Below are positions 12,011-22,582 of a stretch of 64,000 bases of DNA, piece after piece (the stretch's first letter is position 1; every line of letters starts with the position of its first letter). The translations under genes and the position numbers were made by a program. The notes below the pieces were generated by a model. That model saw only the letters and a program-made list of their open reading frames with translations, did not search any database and had not been told where the DNA came from. The DNA comes from Theobroma cacao (Eukaryota; Streptophyta; Magnoliopsida; Malvales; Malvaceae): the NCBI RefSeq assembly GCF_000208745.1, contig NC_030857.1, positions 12,033,986-12,097,985 on the forward strand, written 5' to 3'.

Positions 12011-13557
12011 ATTTCTACAAAAAGGAGATCCTTGGTTAGGGAGATCCATAGCTTGAGAGACATAGGTGTGCATTTGGAAGTTACGGAGACAGATGCTTTG
12101 TTAGCACATTTTAGAGTGAGGCTTATCTTAATGGACAGAATCAAAGAAGCACAAAGTAAAGATGATTTTGTAGTTAAGGCCTTAGAGGATCCTCAAGGAA
12201 GGAAAGGAAAAATGTTTACCAAAGGCACAGATAGAGTGTTAAGGTATGGAACCAGACTTTATGTGCCTGATGGTGACGGATTGAGAAGAGAAATATTGGA
12301 GGAAGCTCACATGGCAGCTTATGTGGTACATCCAGGGTCTACAAAGATGTATCAAGATTTCAAAGAGGTGTATTGGTGGGAATGACTTAAGAAAGATGTA
12401 GCTAAGTTTGTCTCCAAGTGCTTGGTTTGTCAGTAGGTTAAGGTTGAGCATCAAAAGTCTGCAGGGCTACTACAGCCATTAATAGTGCTCGAGTGGAAGT
12501 GGGAGCATATTCCCATGGATTTTGTAATGGGTTTACCTCGAACTAGTGGGGGCTACGACTCTATTTGGATCATAGTAGATCGGTTAATGAAGTCAACCCA
12601 TTTTCTTTCGATTAAGACTACTTACGGGGCTACCCAATACACTCGAGTTTATGTGGATGAGATAGTACAGCTGCATGGTATCCCTATTTCTATAGTATCT
12701 GATAGAGGAGCTTAGTTCACTAGTAGGTTTTGGGGAAAGTTGCAGGAAGCATTGGGCACTAAGTTGGATATCAGCACAACTTTCCACCCTCAGACTGATG
12801 GACAGTCTGAACGGACCATACAAACATTGGATGATATGTTGAGGGTTTGTGTGATAGACCTTGGGGTCCAGTGGGATCAATATCTACCCTTAGTGGAATT
12901 TGCCTACAACAACAGTTTTCAAACTAGCATCCAAATGGCACAATTTGAGGCATTGTATGGACGGAGGTGTAGGTCACCCATTGGATGGCTAGAGGTGGGA
13001 GAAAAGAAACTTTTGGGGCTTGAGTTGGTGCAGGATGCCACTGAGAAAATACGCATGATTCGTCGGAGGATGTTAACAACACAAAATAGACAAAAGTCAT
13101 ATGTTGATAACCGACGGAGAGACTTGGAGTTCCAAGTAGAAGATCATGTATTTTTGAAAGTTTCGCCAACTAAAGGGGTAATGAGGTTTGGCAAGAAAGG
13201 GAAGTTAAGTCCTCGGTATATAGGACCTTCAAGATTTTAGAAAGGGTTAGAGCAGTGGCATATCGTTTAGCATTACCGCCAGACCTTTCGAATATTCATC
13301 CCGTGTTTCATGTGTCCATGCTTAGGAAGTACAACCTAGATCCATCACATGTAATATGGTATGAAACCATTCAGTTGCAAGATGATCTAACCTATGAGGA
13401 GCAACCGGTAGCTATCTTTGATAGGCAAGTTAAAAAGCTCCGTTCAAAAGAAGTAGCATCAGTGAAAGTGTTGTGGCGGAATCACACTAGCGAGAAGGTA
13501 ACGTGGGAAGCCGAGAAGGAGATGCGAACAAAGTATCCCCATCTCTTTGATACTTAG
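12011..13557 (+). pseudogene. Chromovirus A integrase with chromodomain-like C-terminus (broken)
   Basis: The H2C2 zinc-binding region runs about 12300-12440, with stops at 12383 (from Arg) and 12436 (from Gln). The core has Asp in MDFVMGLPRT (12518-12547), Asp in VSDRGA followed by a stop at 12713, and Glu in HPQTDGQSERTIQTL (12786-12830). The frame ends at a stop at 13238. After a frameshift, 13255-13557 encodes FHVSMLRKY and then a chromodomain-like segment (YEEQPVAIFDRQVKKLRSK to VTWEAEKEMRTKYP), which in this clade binds chromatin and guides integration. DDE residues remain but the protein is split. Confidence 0.92.
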
Positions 13558-13605
13558 AGGTATGTTACCTTATAGTGAATTTAAATTCAGGGATAGAATT
13601 TCTTT

Positions 13606-13618
13606 AAGTGGGGGAGAA
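13606..13618 (+). promoter_or_regulatory. Polypurine tract of chromovirus A
   Basis: AGTGGGGGAGAA immediately before the 3' LTR; it resists RNase H and primes plus-strand DNA synthesis. A similar AGTGGGGGAGA tract precedes the 3' LTR-B at 35044-35054. Confidence 0.88.
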
Positions 13619-14007
13619 TGTGATACCCCAACTTCTATAGGCTTGTAACTAAGTTTAGATGTAATAATATGGGCTAGGGGTAGTTTCATCACTTTCTCTA
13701 ATAAGCTTCCAGAAGAAAGTTTTATAATATTTTAAGGCATAAATAGGCATAAGACAGTATAAATGATGTGTGCTGATGAAAACACGAAGAAAACTAGAAG
13801 TTTCAACAATTTTCATAATAGGGGCAAAATGGTCATTTTTCACCTCGGGTTAAAATTTTAAGTTTTTATGAACTCGAGCATGTTTAGACCCTTATGGGTA
13901 TTGTCCTAGTGTTAAAAGAGCAAAAAGATTGCATAAAAGATTGGAGGAGAGTAAGCTAATTGGTGGAGGGGCATTTTCGTAATTTTAAAAGAAAGGATAA
14001 GATGGCC

Positions 14008-14015
14008 TATAAATA
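14008..14015 (+). promoter_or_regulatory. TATA box of 3' LTR-A
   Basis: TATAAATA in the same context as 6309-6316. Transcription from this copy would read into the Athila gag remnant (antisense to it). Confidence 0.7.
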
Positions 14016-14235
14016 TCTTGAAATTTCCAGCACCTTCTTGAATTTCCAGCAGCTGGTCTTCTTCTTCACTTCTCCTCTGTCACGTTTCTTCAAAACTCCA
14101 TGGAAGCTTGATTTGAAGCTTGAGTGATTTTCTCTCTCTAGCTATAGTTTTCACACCTTTGAACCCTTTTGACTAGAACCTTTGAATTCTTTCATCCTCT
14201 CACTTTAAAACCCTTCAAAAATCTGGTTTTCACAC

Positions 14236-14270
14236 TTTCTCTCACTAGTTGGACATTTTAGAGAGAGAAA
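14236..14270 (+). other. Conserved leader hairpin
   Basis: TTTCTCTCACTAG and TTAGAGAGAGAAA pair in 12 of 13 positions (one A-A mismatch, one G-T pair) around a loop TTGGACATT. The same block occurs at 22415-22450, 35764-35799 and, on the minus strand, 43633-43668, in two different LTR families. It lies 60-70 bases before the predicted first donor. Confidence 0.7.
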
Positions 14271-14845
14271 GAGAGAATTACACCATTTATTTGGAAGCAA
14301 TTGGAAGGGAATTTGACTACAAAGGAGCCCTAGGGTAAGTGGTTAAATAAGCTCAATTTTTAGCTGCAGAAAATGGTTAGTAATTGGGATTTATGAGCTG
14401 TTTTATTGTTTAGTATGTTCATTACTTTTTAGTGATTAAGATAGTGAACATAGATAGCCATTTAAAGTGGCAAATGAAAACTAGCTAAAAGATAGCTTTT
14501 AGAGTTCATAGTGTGTAAATTAATCTATTGTTTATGTTAATGTGATCCTAGGTTTTTAAGGAAACACCATCATTCCAATTGGATCATTAGGGGAATTTGA
14601 GTCAATTAAAAGTTCTACAATCAATTGGTGAGTGGACTACCTTCAAAACTGATTTTGGGAATATGATGGATTTGACAAAGTGTTTGAATGATTTTATACA
14701 ATTTTTCCATGAAAATGAATGCCTTGGGAACAAGCTTTTGAGAAAAGGTTTATGTTATGAAATGTGATTATTATGGATTTTTATGTGGCTGCATTATGTT
14801 GATATACATATATGCTTGAGTATAATGTTGTGTAATTGTATTGAC

Positions 14846-14964
14846 TCGGCTATGTGTGAGTAGGAAGTGCGCATAAGTCGAGGATGACCCGATTATGTGC
14901 GAGTAGGGAGTGCGCATGAGCTAGTGATGATGATGATGGGATGGTGTGATGATGATGATGGGTA

Positions 14965-14995
<31 letters not shown>

Positions 14996-14996
14996 G
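14846..14996 (+). repeat. GTGCGAGTAGGGAGTGCGCA repeat and TA microsatellite
   Basis: Two imperfect copies of a unit of about 50 bases (ATGTGCGAGTAGG-AGTGCGCAT) at 14850-14920 are followed by GATGAT and TA runs (14930-14996). Equivalent arrays occur at the same LTR position in the other A and B copies. Confidence 0.7.
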
Positions 14997-15169
14997 TAAA
15001 TATGTGTGTTATAAAAAATTGATGGATAATGGTTTATGGTTGTAATGCATGTGAAACTTGACATGTTAAACCTTGAGAACTTGTTATCTGTTTCATATTA
15101 GTTTTGAACATTTCAAATAGGGTGGTTTTTCCTTTGAGAGAAGGGTAAATTTTGCATTGATGCCTTGTA

Positions 15170-15605
15170 TTTCGCTGCAGCAAGAATCAGCGACAAACTC
15201 TCAGGTTTTGAAAGGATAGGTTGGCTGAAAACTCGCTGCAGCAAAGATGACACTGCAGCTTCTCGCTGCAGCGAAATGCATTCTCGCTGCAGCGAGAAAC
15301 TTTCTGTTTTCTGGGTTGCAATTTTGCTGCAACGAGATTCAATCTCGCTGTAGTGAAAAACTTTCTGTTTTGGTCTCTTATCTTGTCCAATTGCTACCCT
15401 ATCTTTCACTTCTTTGCTACCCTATGGGAGCATGGACTTCCAACATTAAGGATTAAAAGAGTCAAGTTTAAAATGAGGAGGTTTAGTGAGAAACCCTCAG
15501 CCAGTTGAGAAACCCTCGTTTGGTTAATAACTAAATTCCAACGTCGCTACAACGAAAATTCATTCTCGCTGCAGCCTTTCCGCTACAGCGAAGATTCGTT
15601 GTTGT
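15170..15605 (+). repeat. GCTGCAGC palindrome array in 3' LTR-A
   Basis: Counterpart of the 5' LTR array. Perfect TCTCGCTGCAGCGAGA at 15282-15297 and a near-perfect copy at 15261-15276, with a second group at 15540-15600. Copies have diverged from the 5' LTR array mainly at C and G positions. Confidence 0.85.
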
Positions 15606-16227
15606 ATTTGACTTTCTTGTGCAATATTAAAGCTTTCATTTTCCAAATGATTCGCTATGTATGGGTTCATGATTTTCAAATGATTAATCACTTAAAGGCT
15701 CGATAAGGGGTTTTATTAGGAATGAACCAAATTGCATTGTTTTGAAACTAGTGTATCATGATTTTAAATTTTCCTTTCTTGTTGCTTGTTCCCTTCCTTG
15801 TTCACTCACTGGGTTTATACTCACCATTTCAAATTCATGTTTTCAGATCACGAGGCAGCCGGTAACTAGGACGAGGTATTTTTGTAGACTTGTGTCCATC
15901 TTTTGGTAGGTGTCTCGATTTCAGTAGCTATACATTCATCCGAGTCCCTCCACTGGAAATCAAGTCTTCTTTTTGAGATGTATAGGTGAACCTAATGTAC
16001 ATTATTGGAATACATGTTGTAGACAATGTATGTATATAATAAATGAGAAATGCCAATACGATTGGCAATGTCTATTACTATTTTGATTTTAAGTTTTGAA
16101 AAATGACTTAGCAGTTTATGATGGAATGATGAACACGTCGGACTATTAGGCTTGCTTGGGCTTAGTGGACTACGTCCATTGGGCCCATGCGCCGGTCATG
16201 GCTCGAAATTTGGGTCGTGAAAAGTTT

Positions 16228-17897
16228 ATTTTGGAGAATTGCACTACACTTTTCTGTAAGGGAGACAGTTTCGAACTCACCTAGCTTTCTCTTTTTGGAG
16301 AGGATGTCCTAAAAGAATTTGACATAACTGGGCATTTGTTCCAAAGCTTCAGCAAAAGGGATATTTATGTGTAATTTCTTGAAGACATTGAGGAACTTTT
16401 GAAATTGCTTTTCAAGCTTTTGCTTTTGGAGCCTTTGGGGAAAAGGTGGTGGAGTATGGATGACTTTAGAAGCTCCTTGATTTTTAGCCTTGACATCTTC
16501 TTCCTGTTCAACTTCACTCTCTTTCTCACACATACCTTCCTTATCAACATGTTCATTCTCAAGTTCACTGCTTTTTCATTCACCCCTTCAATCTCTTTTT
16601 CACTCTTTAAAGTGATTGCTTGGCATTGTTCTTTACCTTTAGGATTGATTTGTGTGTCACTAGGTAGGGAACCTTGAGGTCTATTGTTGATGGAATTTGC
16701 AAGCTATCCCATTTGGGTTTCAAGATTTCTCAAGGATGCTCCAAAGCTTTGAATTATCGCATCATTCTTTGATATATATTGCAAGAGAAGTTCTTCCATT
16801 TGGGACTTCTTTTCAGGAACTGATGGTCTAGCTTGTTGTTGAAAACCAGGAGGCATGTTGGGTTTTGGATTGGAAGGCCCTACATTGTTATTCCATGAAA
16901 ATTTTCGATGGTTTCTCCAACCAGGATTATAAGTATTGGGATATGGGTTGTTCTGCTGTCTATTGAAGTTCCCCACAAACTGGACTGATTCAAAATTATA
17001 TGGACATTGATCATTTGAATGGCCATCCCCACACATCTCACAAACTACAAATGAATTTTGAACTACATGGACTCCCAGTGTGTCAAATTTCTTACACAAT
17101 GCAACTACTTGCACAGCTAAGTTGCCAATTGCATCAATTTCATAGACTCCAACAACTTTTCTCAAACCCAACCTTTCTGAAGGTCATTGATAATTATTTG
17201 AAGCCATCTTCTCCAACAAATTATAAGCATCAGCAGCATTCTTACTCATCAATGCCCCACCAATAGCAGCATCAATTGTGGTTTTAATTGACCCAACCAG
17301 CCCATTGTAGAATGTCTGAACTTCCAACCAATCAAGAATCCCATGATGTGGACATCTTCGCAGTAGTTCTTTAAACCTCTCCCAAGCTTCATACAAGGAT
17401 TCACCATCAGATTGTGTGAATGAGGTGATATCATTCCTCAACTTTGCAGTCTTTGCAGGCAAAAAGAACTTTGTGAGAAACTTTTGAGCCAAGTCCTCCC
17501 ATGTAGTGATAGACCCATTGGGCAGTGAATTATGCTAGTTTTTAGCTTTATCCCTTAGAGAGAACGAAAATAGTCTCAATCTAATAGCATCGTCAGTTAC
17601 ACCATTGTATTTAAAGGTATCACAAATCTCCAGGAAATTTACCAAAGGAGAATTAGAATCATCGCTGGGTAACCTATCAAACTAGACTGAAGACTAGATC
17701 ATCTGAATGTAAGCTAGTTTAATTTTGAAATTATTTACATTGATGGAAGGTCTCCTAATGCTTTGGTGCAAACCTTGCAACAGAGGAACAACATAATCTC
17801 GTAGTGCTTTATTTGCTTCGGGAACAAGATTAATGGCATTGTTGCCATTGTTATTGTTATCCTCAGCCATTGTCTGCTTTAAAACTGTAACTTGCAA
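16228..17897 (-). pseudogene. Athila gag (broken)
   Basis: Reading leftwards, the N-terminal part (17897-17694) has MAEDNNNN and a poly-Asn stretch. The capsid domain (17492-17184 and flanks) contains DGESLYEAWERFKELLRRCP, a retrotransposon gag signature. The zinc knuckle CEMCGDGHSNDQCP is intact at about 17045-17004. An Asn/Pro-rich linker (16860-16990) and a Lys/Glu-rich segment (16330-16560) follow. Stops and frame changes break it at about 17535, 17690, 17180 and 16700. The end (GEFETVSL) runs straight into the chromovirus insertion site. Confidence 0.88.
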
Positions 17898-18093
17898 ATT
17901 GTCCCTTCAATGTCTTCTGAAAGTTCTTTCTATCGTAGGATCAAAAGGAACAAGATTCAAGTTGTTTCTTCTTTGCATACAATGACCAAAGATATCTGCA
18001 AGCAAACAAAATCTAAAATTAAAACAAGGAAAATAAATTTTGAAGTAAGACCAAATTGCTTGGAATTAGTATTAGTAAAAATTTTAAAAAACA

Positions 18094-18113
18094 ATTCCCT
18101 AGCAACAGTGCCA
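18094..18113 (-). promoter_or_regulatory. Athila primer-binding site, tRNA-Asp type (decayed)
   Basis: On the minus strand TGGCACTGTTGCTAGGGAA follows the LTR end by seven bases. It resembles TGGCGCCGTTGCCGGGGA, the tRNA-Asp primer site usual in Athila elements, with C-to-T type changes. Confidence 0.75.
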
Positions 18114-18119
18114 AAAACT

Positions 18120-19568
18120 TGTTAGTTAAAATTTCACTACGCAAGTATACATATCGAGTAGATAGTATAATAGCAAGCAGAGTATCGATCCCTCAGAGAA
18201 TTGATTTAAAATTTTACAAAGTACTAAAATTATAACAATTTAATCTTATCCAAACAATCAAATTCGAATAACTAAATTAATTAACTACAAGTAATTAACC
18301 AAAATTTATACTAAAAAGAAAAATCAAAGCAACAATATAATTGGGTAAAAATCAAATCAAACAAGTCTAGGATTACAATATCCCTCACACTACATCTAAA
18401 TCTTACCTCTCTTACTTAACTTATTTCAACGGGTTGCATTGCTAACCTAGAGTCCTAAATTATTTATAAAGGTCTCTCGACTCAACCTGTAAAAATATCT
18501 ATTTTAACCAAAACACTATATCCCTATGTGAATTGAAATTAAAACAGACTCATTAAGTTCAAACTCTAATCTGGCTACATATGGCCTATAGGTATATCCC
18601 TATCCTATACGCAAATCAATTAATATGATTATATGCTATCCCAATTTTAGTATACACTTAACTCCCTTTCCCAAGTTTGTTTAGGTTTCTAGATCAATTT
18701 AATTGGTGATCAGGCAATTAAAAGCATTAAGAACAAATTGGAATAAACAATTAAAATCCCATTAAAAATAAGCAAGAAAGAGATTAAAAATTTAGATTAC
18801 ATGTGAGTTTAATTGCAATCCTAGAAAAAGAAATTTAGCCACTCATAATTGTAAAAGCAAATAACATTATAATAAATTTAACCATTGAAAGTAACAAGAA
18901 AATTAAAAGTCAAGGAAGAAAACAAAACAATAATTGTCGTCTTGATCTCCAAGTTTTAGCCTCAACTTTTAACTTCTTAAATCTCTTAAAAGTTGTCTCA
19001 CCTAATATTGTTAAACATATCCTATATATACTAATAAGCTTAACCTAAAGTTCCTTAAGCTGACCTAGGGTTTAATTGGGCTTAAAAGTGTAATGAGAGG
19101 CCTAAAAATCAACTATCAATCTTTACAAATTTCCATTCCAGGCACAATACGTATAGCTATTTTCTAACATGATTGTCTCTATCTTTGAGGCAGAACTGGG
19201 CAAAGTGATCTTCACAAAATTTGTGGCTTTGTCTCTTAGCTTTCCAATGGTTCAAAAATTCACATCATTTGAAGTTCTTTAGCTGAGATATGGCCAAAAT
19301 ACTGAAGTATATGGATGTAGATTCTAGGTCTTTCAACACCTTACTTTCCAAAATTAAGCCCAATCACTTTTAATCCTACAAAAAATATAAAAACTAATAA
19401 ATAATAACCAAATTAAAAGGAATAACATAAAATTAAAATAACTCACTAAAAAAATAAACTAATTATAAAAACAACTAAAAATAATTAAATTATAATTAAA
19501 AATTGAGGACTTAGCTAATATTTCATAACAAAATTGGACTAAAATAATTCTATAAAATAAAATTATCA
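18120..19568 (-). repeat. Athila 5' LTR
   Basis: A 1449-base LTR, beginning TGATAATTTTAT on the minus strand at 19568 and ending ACTAACA at 18120. It is homologous to the plus-strand LTR at 52210-53648 and to the fragment at 58830-59106. It interrupts the copia RT right after a SIxKLE motif. It contains AT-rich sequence and no gene. Confidence 0.92.
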
Positions 19569-20721
19569 ACCTCCAACTTCTAAATGGATGCCGAAGCTAT
19601 AAGCACTTGAATTGTTATCATTTTTTGCTATTGGAGAATAAGAGTCAAAATAATCAAACCCCTTCTTTTAGAAGTAACCCTTTCGCAACTAATCTTGCCT
19701 TGAATTTTTCTATAAACCCATTTAGCTGAAGTTTCTTTTTAAATATCAACTTACAACCAATAGGTTTATACCTCTTAGGCAATTCAGTCAAAACTCAAGT
19801 TTTATTATTTATTAGAGACTCCATTTCTACATTTATGGTATCTTTCCAAAAGGTAGAGTCTATAGATGATATGGCTTCCTTGTACGTTCGAGAAGTATCT
19901 TCCATTAGATTGGTATAAAAATCATCTCCAAAGTGTTTCTCTACTCTCGCTTTTTTTCTTCTTCTACGACCTTCCATATTGATCATGTCTTCTTTCTCTT
20001 ACCTTATCGAAATTGGAGTGCATTCATAAGATATTGATTTATTCATCTTAATTTTCAAAACTAAAATATTCTCAAAAAATACAACATCTCTTGATTCTAT
20101 GATAGTGTTGACGCTTATATCAATAATTTCATACTTTACAACTAAAATCTTATAGGTGACACTATCTTCGGAATAGCCCACAAGAACTCCATCAATAGTT
20201 TTAGGTTCCAATTTCTTCCTTTTAATTTTTGGAATTTTCACTTTTCGCAAGCACCCCTAGATTCTTAAATAATGAAAATTGAGTTTCTTCCTTTTCTATA
20301 ATTAATATGGAGTTTTGTCTAATTTCTTTTGAAGAATTCTATTTAGAATATGACATGCAGATAAGAGTGCTCCATTCCATAAGTTTTTTGGGAGTTTGAA
20401 ACTTGAGAGCATACAGTTTACCATATCCAATAAAGTTAAATTTTTCCTTTCTACCACACCATTTGATTGGGGTGTGTAAAAGGGGGAAGGATAACTGATG
20501 CATAATTCCATTCTCGTTACAAAAGTTTGAAAACTCTATAAAACCATATTCTTTGCCCTTATCTAAATGAAGAATTAGGATTCTTTTTTCTTTTTTGATT
20601 TTCAACTTCATTTTTGTATGCAGTAAACATAATCAAAGCCTTATCTTTTGTTCAAATTGGAAAGACATAACAATATTTAGAAAAATCATCTATGAATGTA
20701 ATAAAGTATCTCTGACCATTT
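19569..20721 (-). pseudogene. Ty1/copia integrase to RT start (broken, truncated)
   Basis: Leftward reading gives the integrase core from RYFITFIDDFSKY (20720-20680), through LHLDKGKEYGFIEF (second Asp) and, after a frameshift near 20500, YTPQSNGVVERKN with the catalytic Glu. The integrase C-terminal region follows at 20250-19999 (DGVLVGYSEDS). RT begins with SIDSTFWKD, KPIGCKLIFKKKL, KARLVAKG and FDYFDSYSP, and ends at a SIxKLE block at 19569. The DDE residues are retained but frames are disrupted at about 20270, 19990 and 19795. The Athila LTR cuts the left side and LTR-C the right side. Confidence 0.9.
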
Positions 20722-21757
20722 TGTCATGCCCCATGATCTGACCATAACCGTTGTGAAGGCCCAACGGACATAGCCCACAAGGCCCACGCAAGCCTACAAA
20801 CCTATACATATTTCACATGAAATTCATATCTACTCATCTATACAAATACAACTTTTATACCTTAAACACATGTTTTATATTCCATTCATCATATCCAAGT
20901 ATCACACTAATATTCCACATAACCACATTGTAACTTAATAACCTTTCATCATATCTGCACATATTGGGTCCATGTCTGTGACCAACAAAAAAAGAACACT
21001 ATGACTAGATAAACAGAACAAGACAACGAAGCCCATATGGGTGGTGTTGGTATAACTAGTGAATGCCTTTAAATACCTACCTAAGTTGCCAAATGAGGAT
21101 CCACCACAAAGCTAAGCTTTATCTAACTTGGGATCTAAAAACAAAAACATGAAATTTTAATAATAAAATAAGTACATATTACTTAGTGAGGAATAATGAA
21201 GGAAACAAGCATTGTAGAAGAGTATTGAACAAAACATGCCATCTTAGTTTGAAACTATGCAATTTTTGTTTGAGAGCATAAACCAATTCATGCACATGGT
21301 TAAAATCTACTGTATCTTATTTATGCAACATTGGTATATTCATATTCCAAAGACCTAAAGTTTTTAAGTTACAAATCACATGAAAAGAATCATCTTTATT
21401 GAAAACATGAAGATAGTATCGATATATAAGACATGAAGTCTAGAAACTTCATTCAACAATTTGTACACCTTGATACTTTTCTCATTTCAAAATTTTACAA
21501 CAACTCAATCCAATCACATAGCTCAATAATATTTAAATTCCAACACATTCATATAATTGTAAGTAGTGAAATACTTATAAGAATATATATCAAATAGTTT
21601 TAACTGTTACTATTAAAATTTAATACACTTGTGGAGCAACTTAAGAAGCACAAAATACCAACATATCACACATGAAGGGCAGCCAAACCATATAGTCAGT
21701 GCACTCTAGCCTACTAACTACAGTATCACTTGTGCCATCCTCTAGCCACAAGGCTAT
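20722..21757 (-). repeat. LTR-C, end portion
   Basis: The LTR terminus on the minus strand reads ...GGGGCATGACA at 20722. It contains the predicted acceptor (AG at 21136-21135, after TTTTTGTTTTTAG) and the CCTCAC-containing pairing segment (plus-strand 21186-21195). It continues at 37482 beyond element B; the last five bases here are the GCTAT duplication. Confidence 0.85.
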
Positions 21758-22582
21758 TGTAGTACCCCGTACTTTGATATGGTCGCTAATAAAGCTTACG
21801 GATGCCAATTAAGGTTAATTACCGAGTTAAAAAGGTGATTCGGAAGTGAATTTGTGAAACCTCGACCTCTACAGACCCGTAACTAGCAGTAGATGTGATA
21901 ACACAGACAAGGGGCAATTTCATCATTTCTCATGGTGAGCTCTTGGAAGTAGCTCTCAAATGTTATTAAAGTTTAAATAGACCTAAGGAATAATTGGATG
22001 ATGGTAATAATGAATGAAGAAGATAGCAATATCGATAATTTTTACGGGTAGGGGCAAAACGGTTGTTTTGCATCTCAAGTCGAAATTTTTAAGTTTTCGT
22101 GAACCCGAGTATTTTTAGACTCTTATGGACCTTGTCTCAGTGTCAAAGAAGTAAAAATATTGTATAAAGACAATGGAAAGACAAAATGACCTTGTTAAGG
22201 GCATTTTGGCAATTACGTGAGATAATGGATAAACATAACCATAAATATCTAAGTTTCTAGCAAGTTCTTCAAATTTCCATGAACTTCTTCTTCTTCTTCT
22301 TCCTTTCTCATGTTTTCTTACCTTCCATGCGAGTTTGCTTTGAAACGTCCATAGATTTTCTCAAGTTAACCCCAATTTTCACCTTAAAACCCTCCAAAGT
22401 CTTTCCTTAATACCTTCTCTCACTAGTTGGACATTTTAGAGAGAGAAAGAGAGATTTTTCACAAGAATTCAAAAGCTTTTAAAAAGGAATTCGATTACAA
22501 AGCTACCAAGGTGAGTTTATTTATTTTTTAGTTGTTGAGAATGGCTAGTGGCTAAAATTGTGAGTGTTTTGTAGTTGAGGTA

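Larger units (their letters stand above)
14335..15846 (+). other. Predicted leader introns 1 and 2 with exon 2 (LTR-A)
   Basis: Donor 1 is GTAAGT at 14335 and acceptor 1 GATCCTAG ends at 14551. Exon 2 (14552-14627, 76 nt) resembles the equivalent exon in LTR-B, with shared GGAxCATTAGxGGxA. Donor 2 is GTGAGT at 14628 and acceptor 2 GTTTTCAG ends at 15846. TGGTGAGT (14626-14633) is exactly complementary to ACTCACCA (15819-15826), and CACTCAC at 15803-15809 is a second partner. Splicing itself is inferred. Confidence 0.5.
5923..16222 (+). mobile_element. Complete Tekay/Del-type chromovirus (LTR-A family), full length but non-coding
   Basis: All structural parts of a Ty3/gypsy chromovirus are present in order: 5' LTR (5923-8472), tRNA-Met primer site, gag, protease, RT, RNase H, integrase with a C-terminal chromodomain-like segment, polypurine tract and 3' LTR (13619-16222). 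The AGTTT duplication flanks it. The LTRs differ at roughly 4 percent of positions over the first 200 bases by eye, so the insertion is moderately young. Nearly all stops are explained by C-to-T or G-to-A changes at Gln, Trp or Arg codons. It sits in the gag-protease linker of the minus-strand Athila. Confidence 0.96.
13619..16222 (+). repeat. 3' LTR of chromovirus A
   Basis: A 2604-base LTR beginning TGTGATACCCC. The end reads GGGTCGTGAAA, so the expected terminal CA has become AA; the AGTTT duplication that follows fixes the border. Contents in order: TATA box 14008, pyrimidine-rich leader, hairpin 14236-14270, predicted intron 1 (14335-14551), exon 2, predicted intron 2 (14628-15846) with a GTGCGAGTAGGGAGTGCGCAT repeat, a TA microsatellite and the palindrome array, then U5. 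Confidence 0.95.
2064..19568 (-). mobile_element. Athila-lineage Ty3/gypsy retrotransposon, interrupted, 3' end missing
   Basis: The element reads right to left: 5' LTR (18120-19568), tRNA-Asp-type primer site, gag, protease, RT, RNase H and integrase, ending in non-coding sequence at 2064. A complete chromovirus (5923-16222) is inserted between gag and protease. Removing it and one copy of the AGTTT duplication rejoins the reading through the gag-protease linker without a gap. The 3' LTR is absent because LTR-D adjoins at 2063. The 5' LTR was inserted into the RT of a copia element at 19568/19569. RT motifs (FMDD, the RxPFGLCNAPATFQRCM type block) place it in Athila. All genes carry stops. 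Confidence 0.92.
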
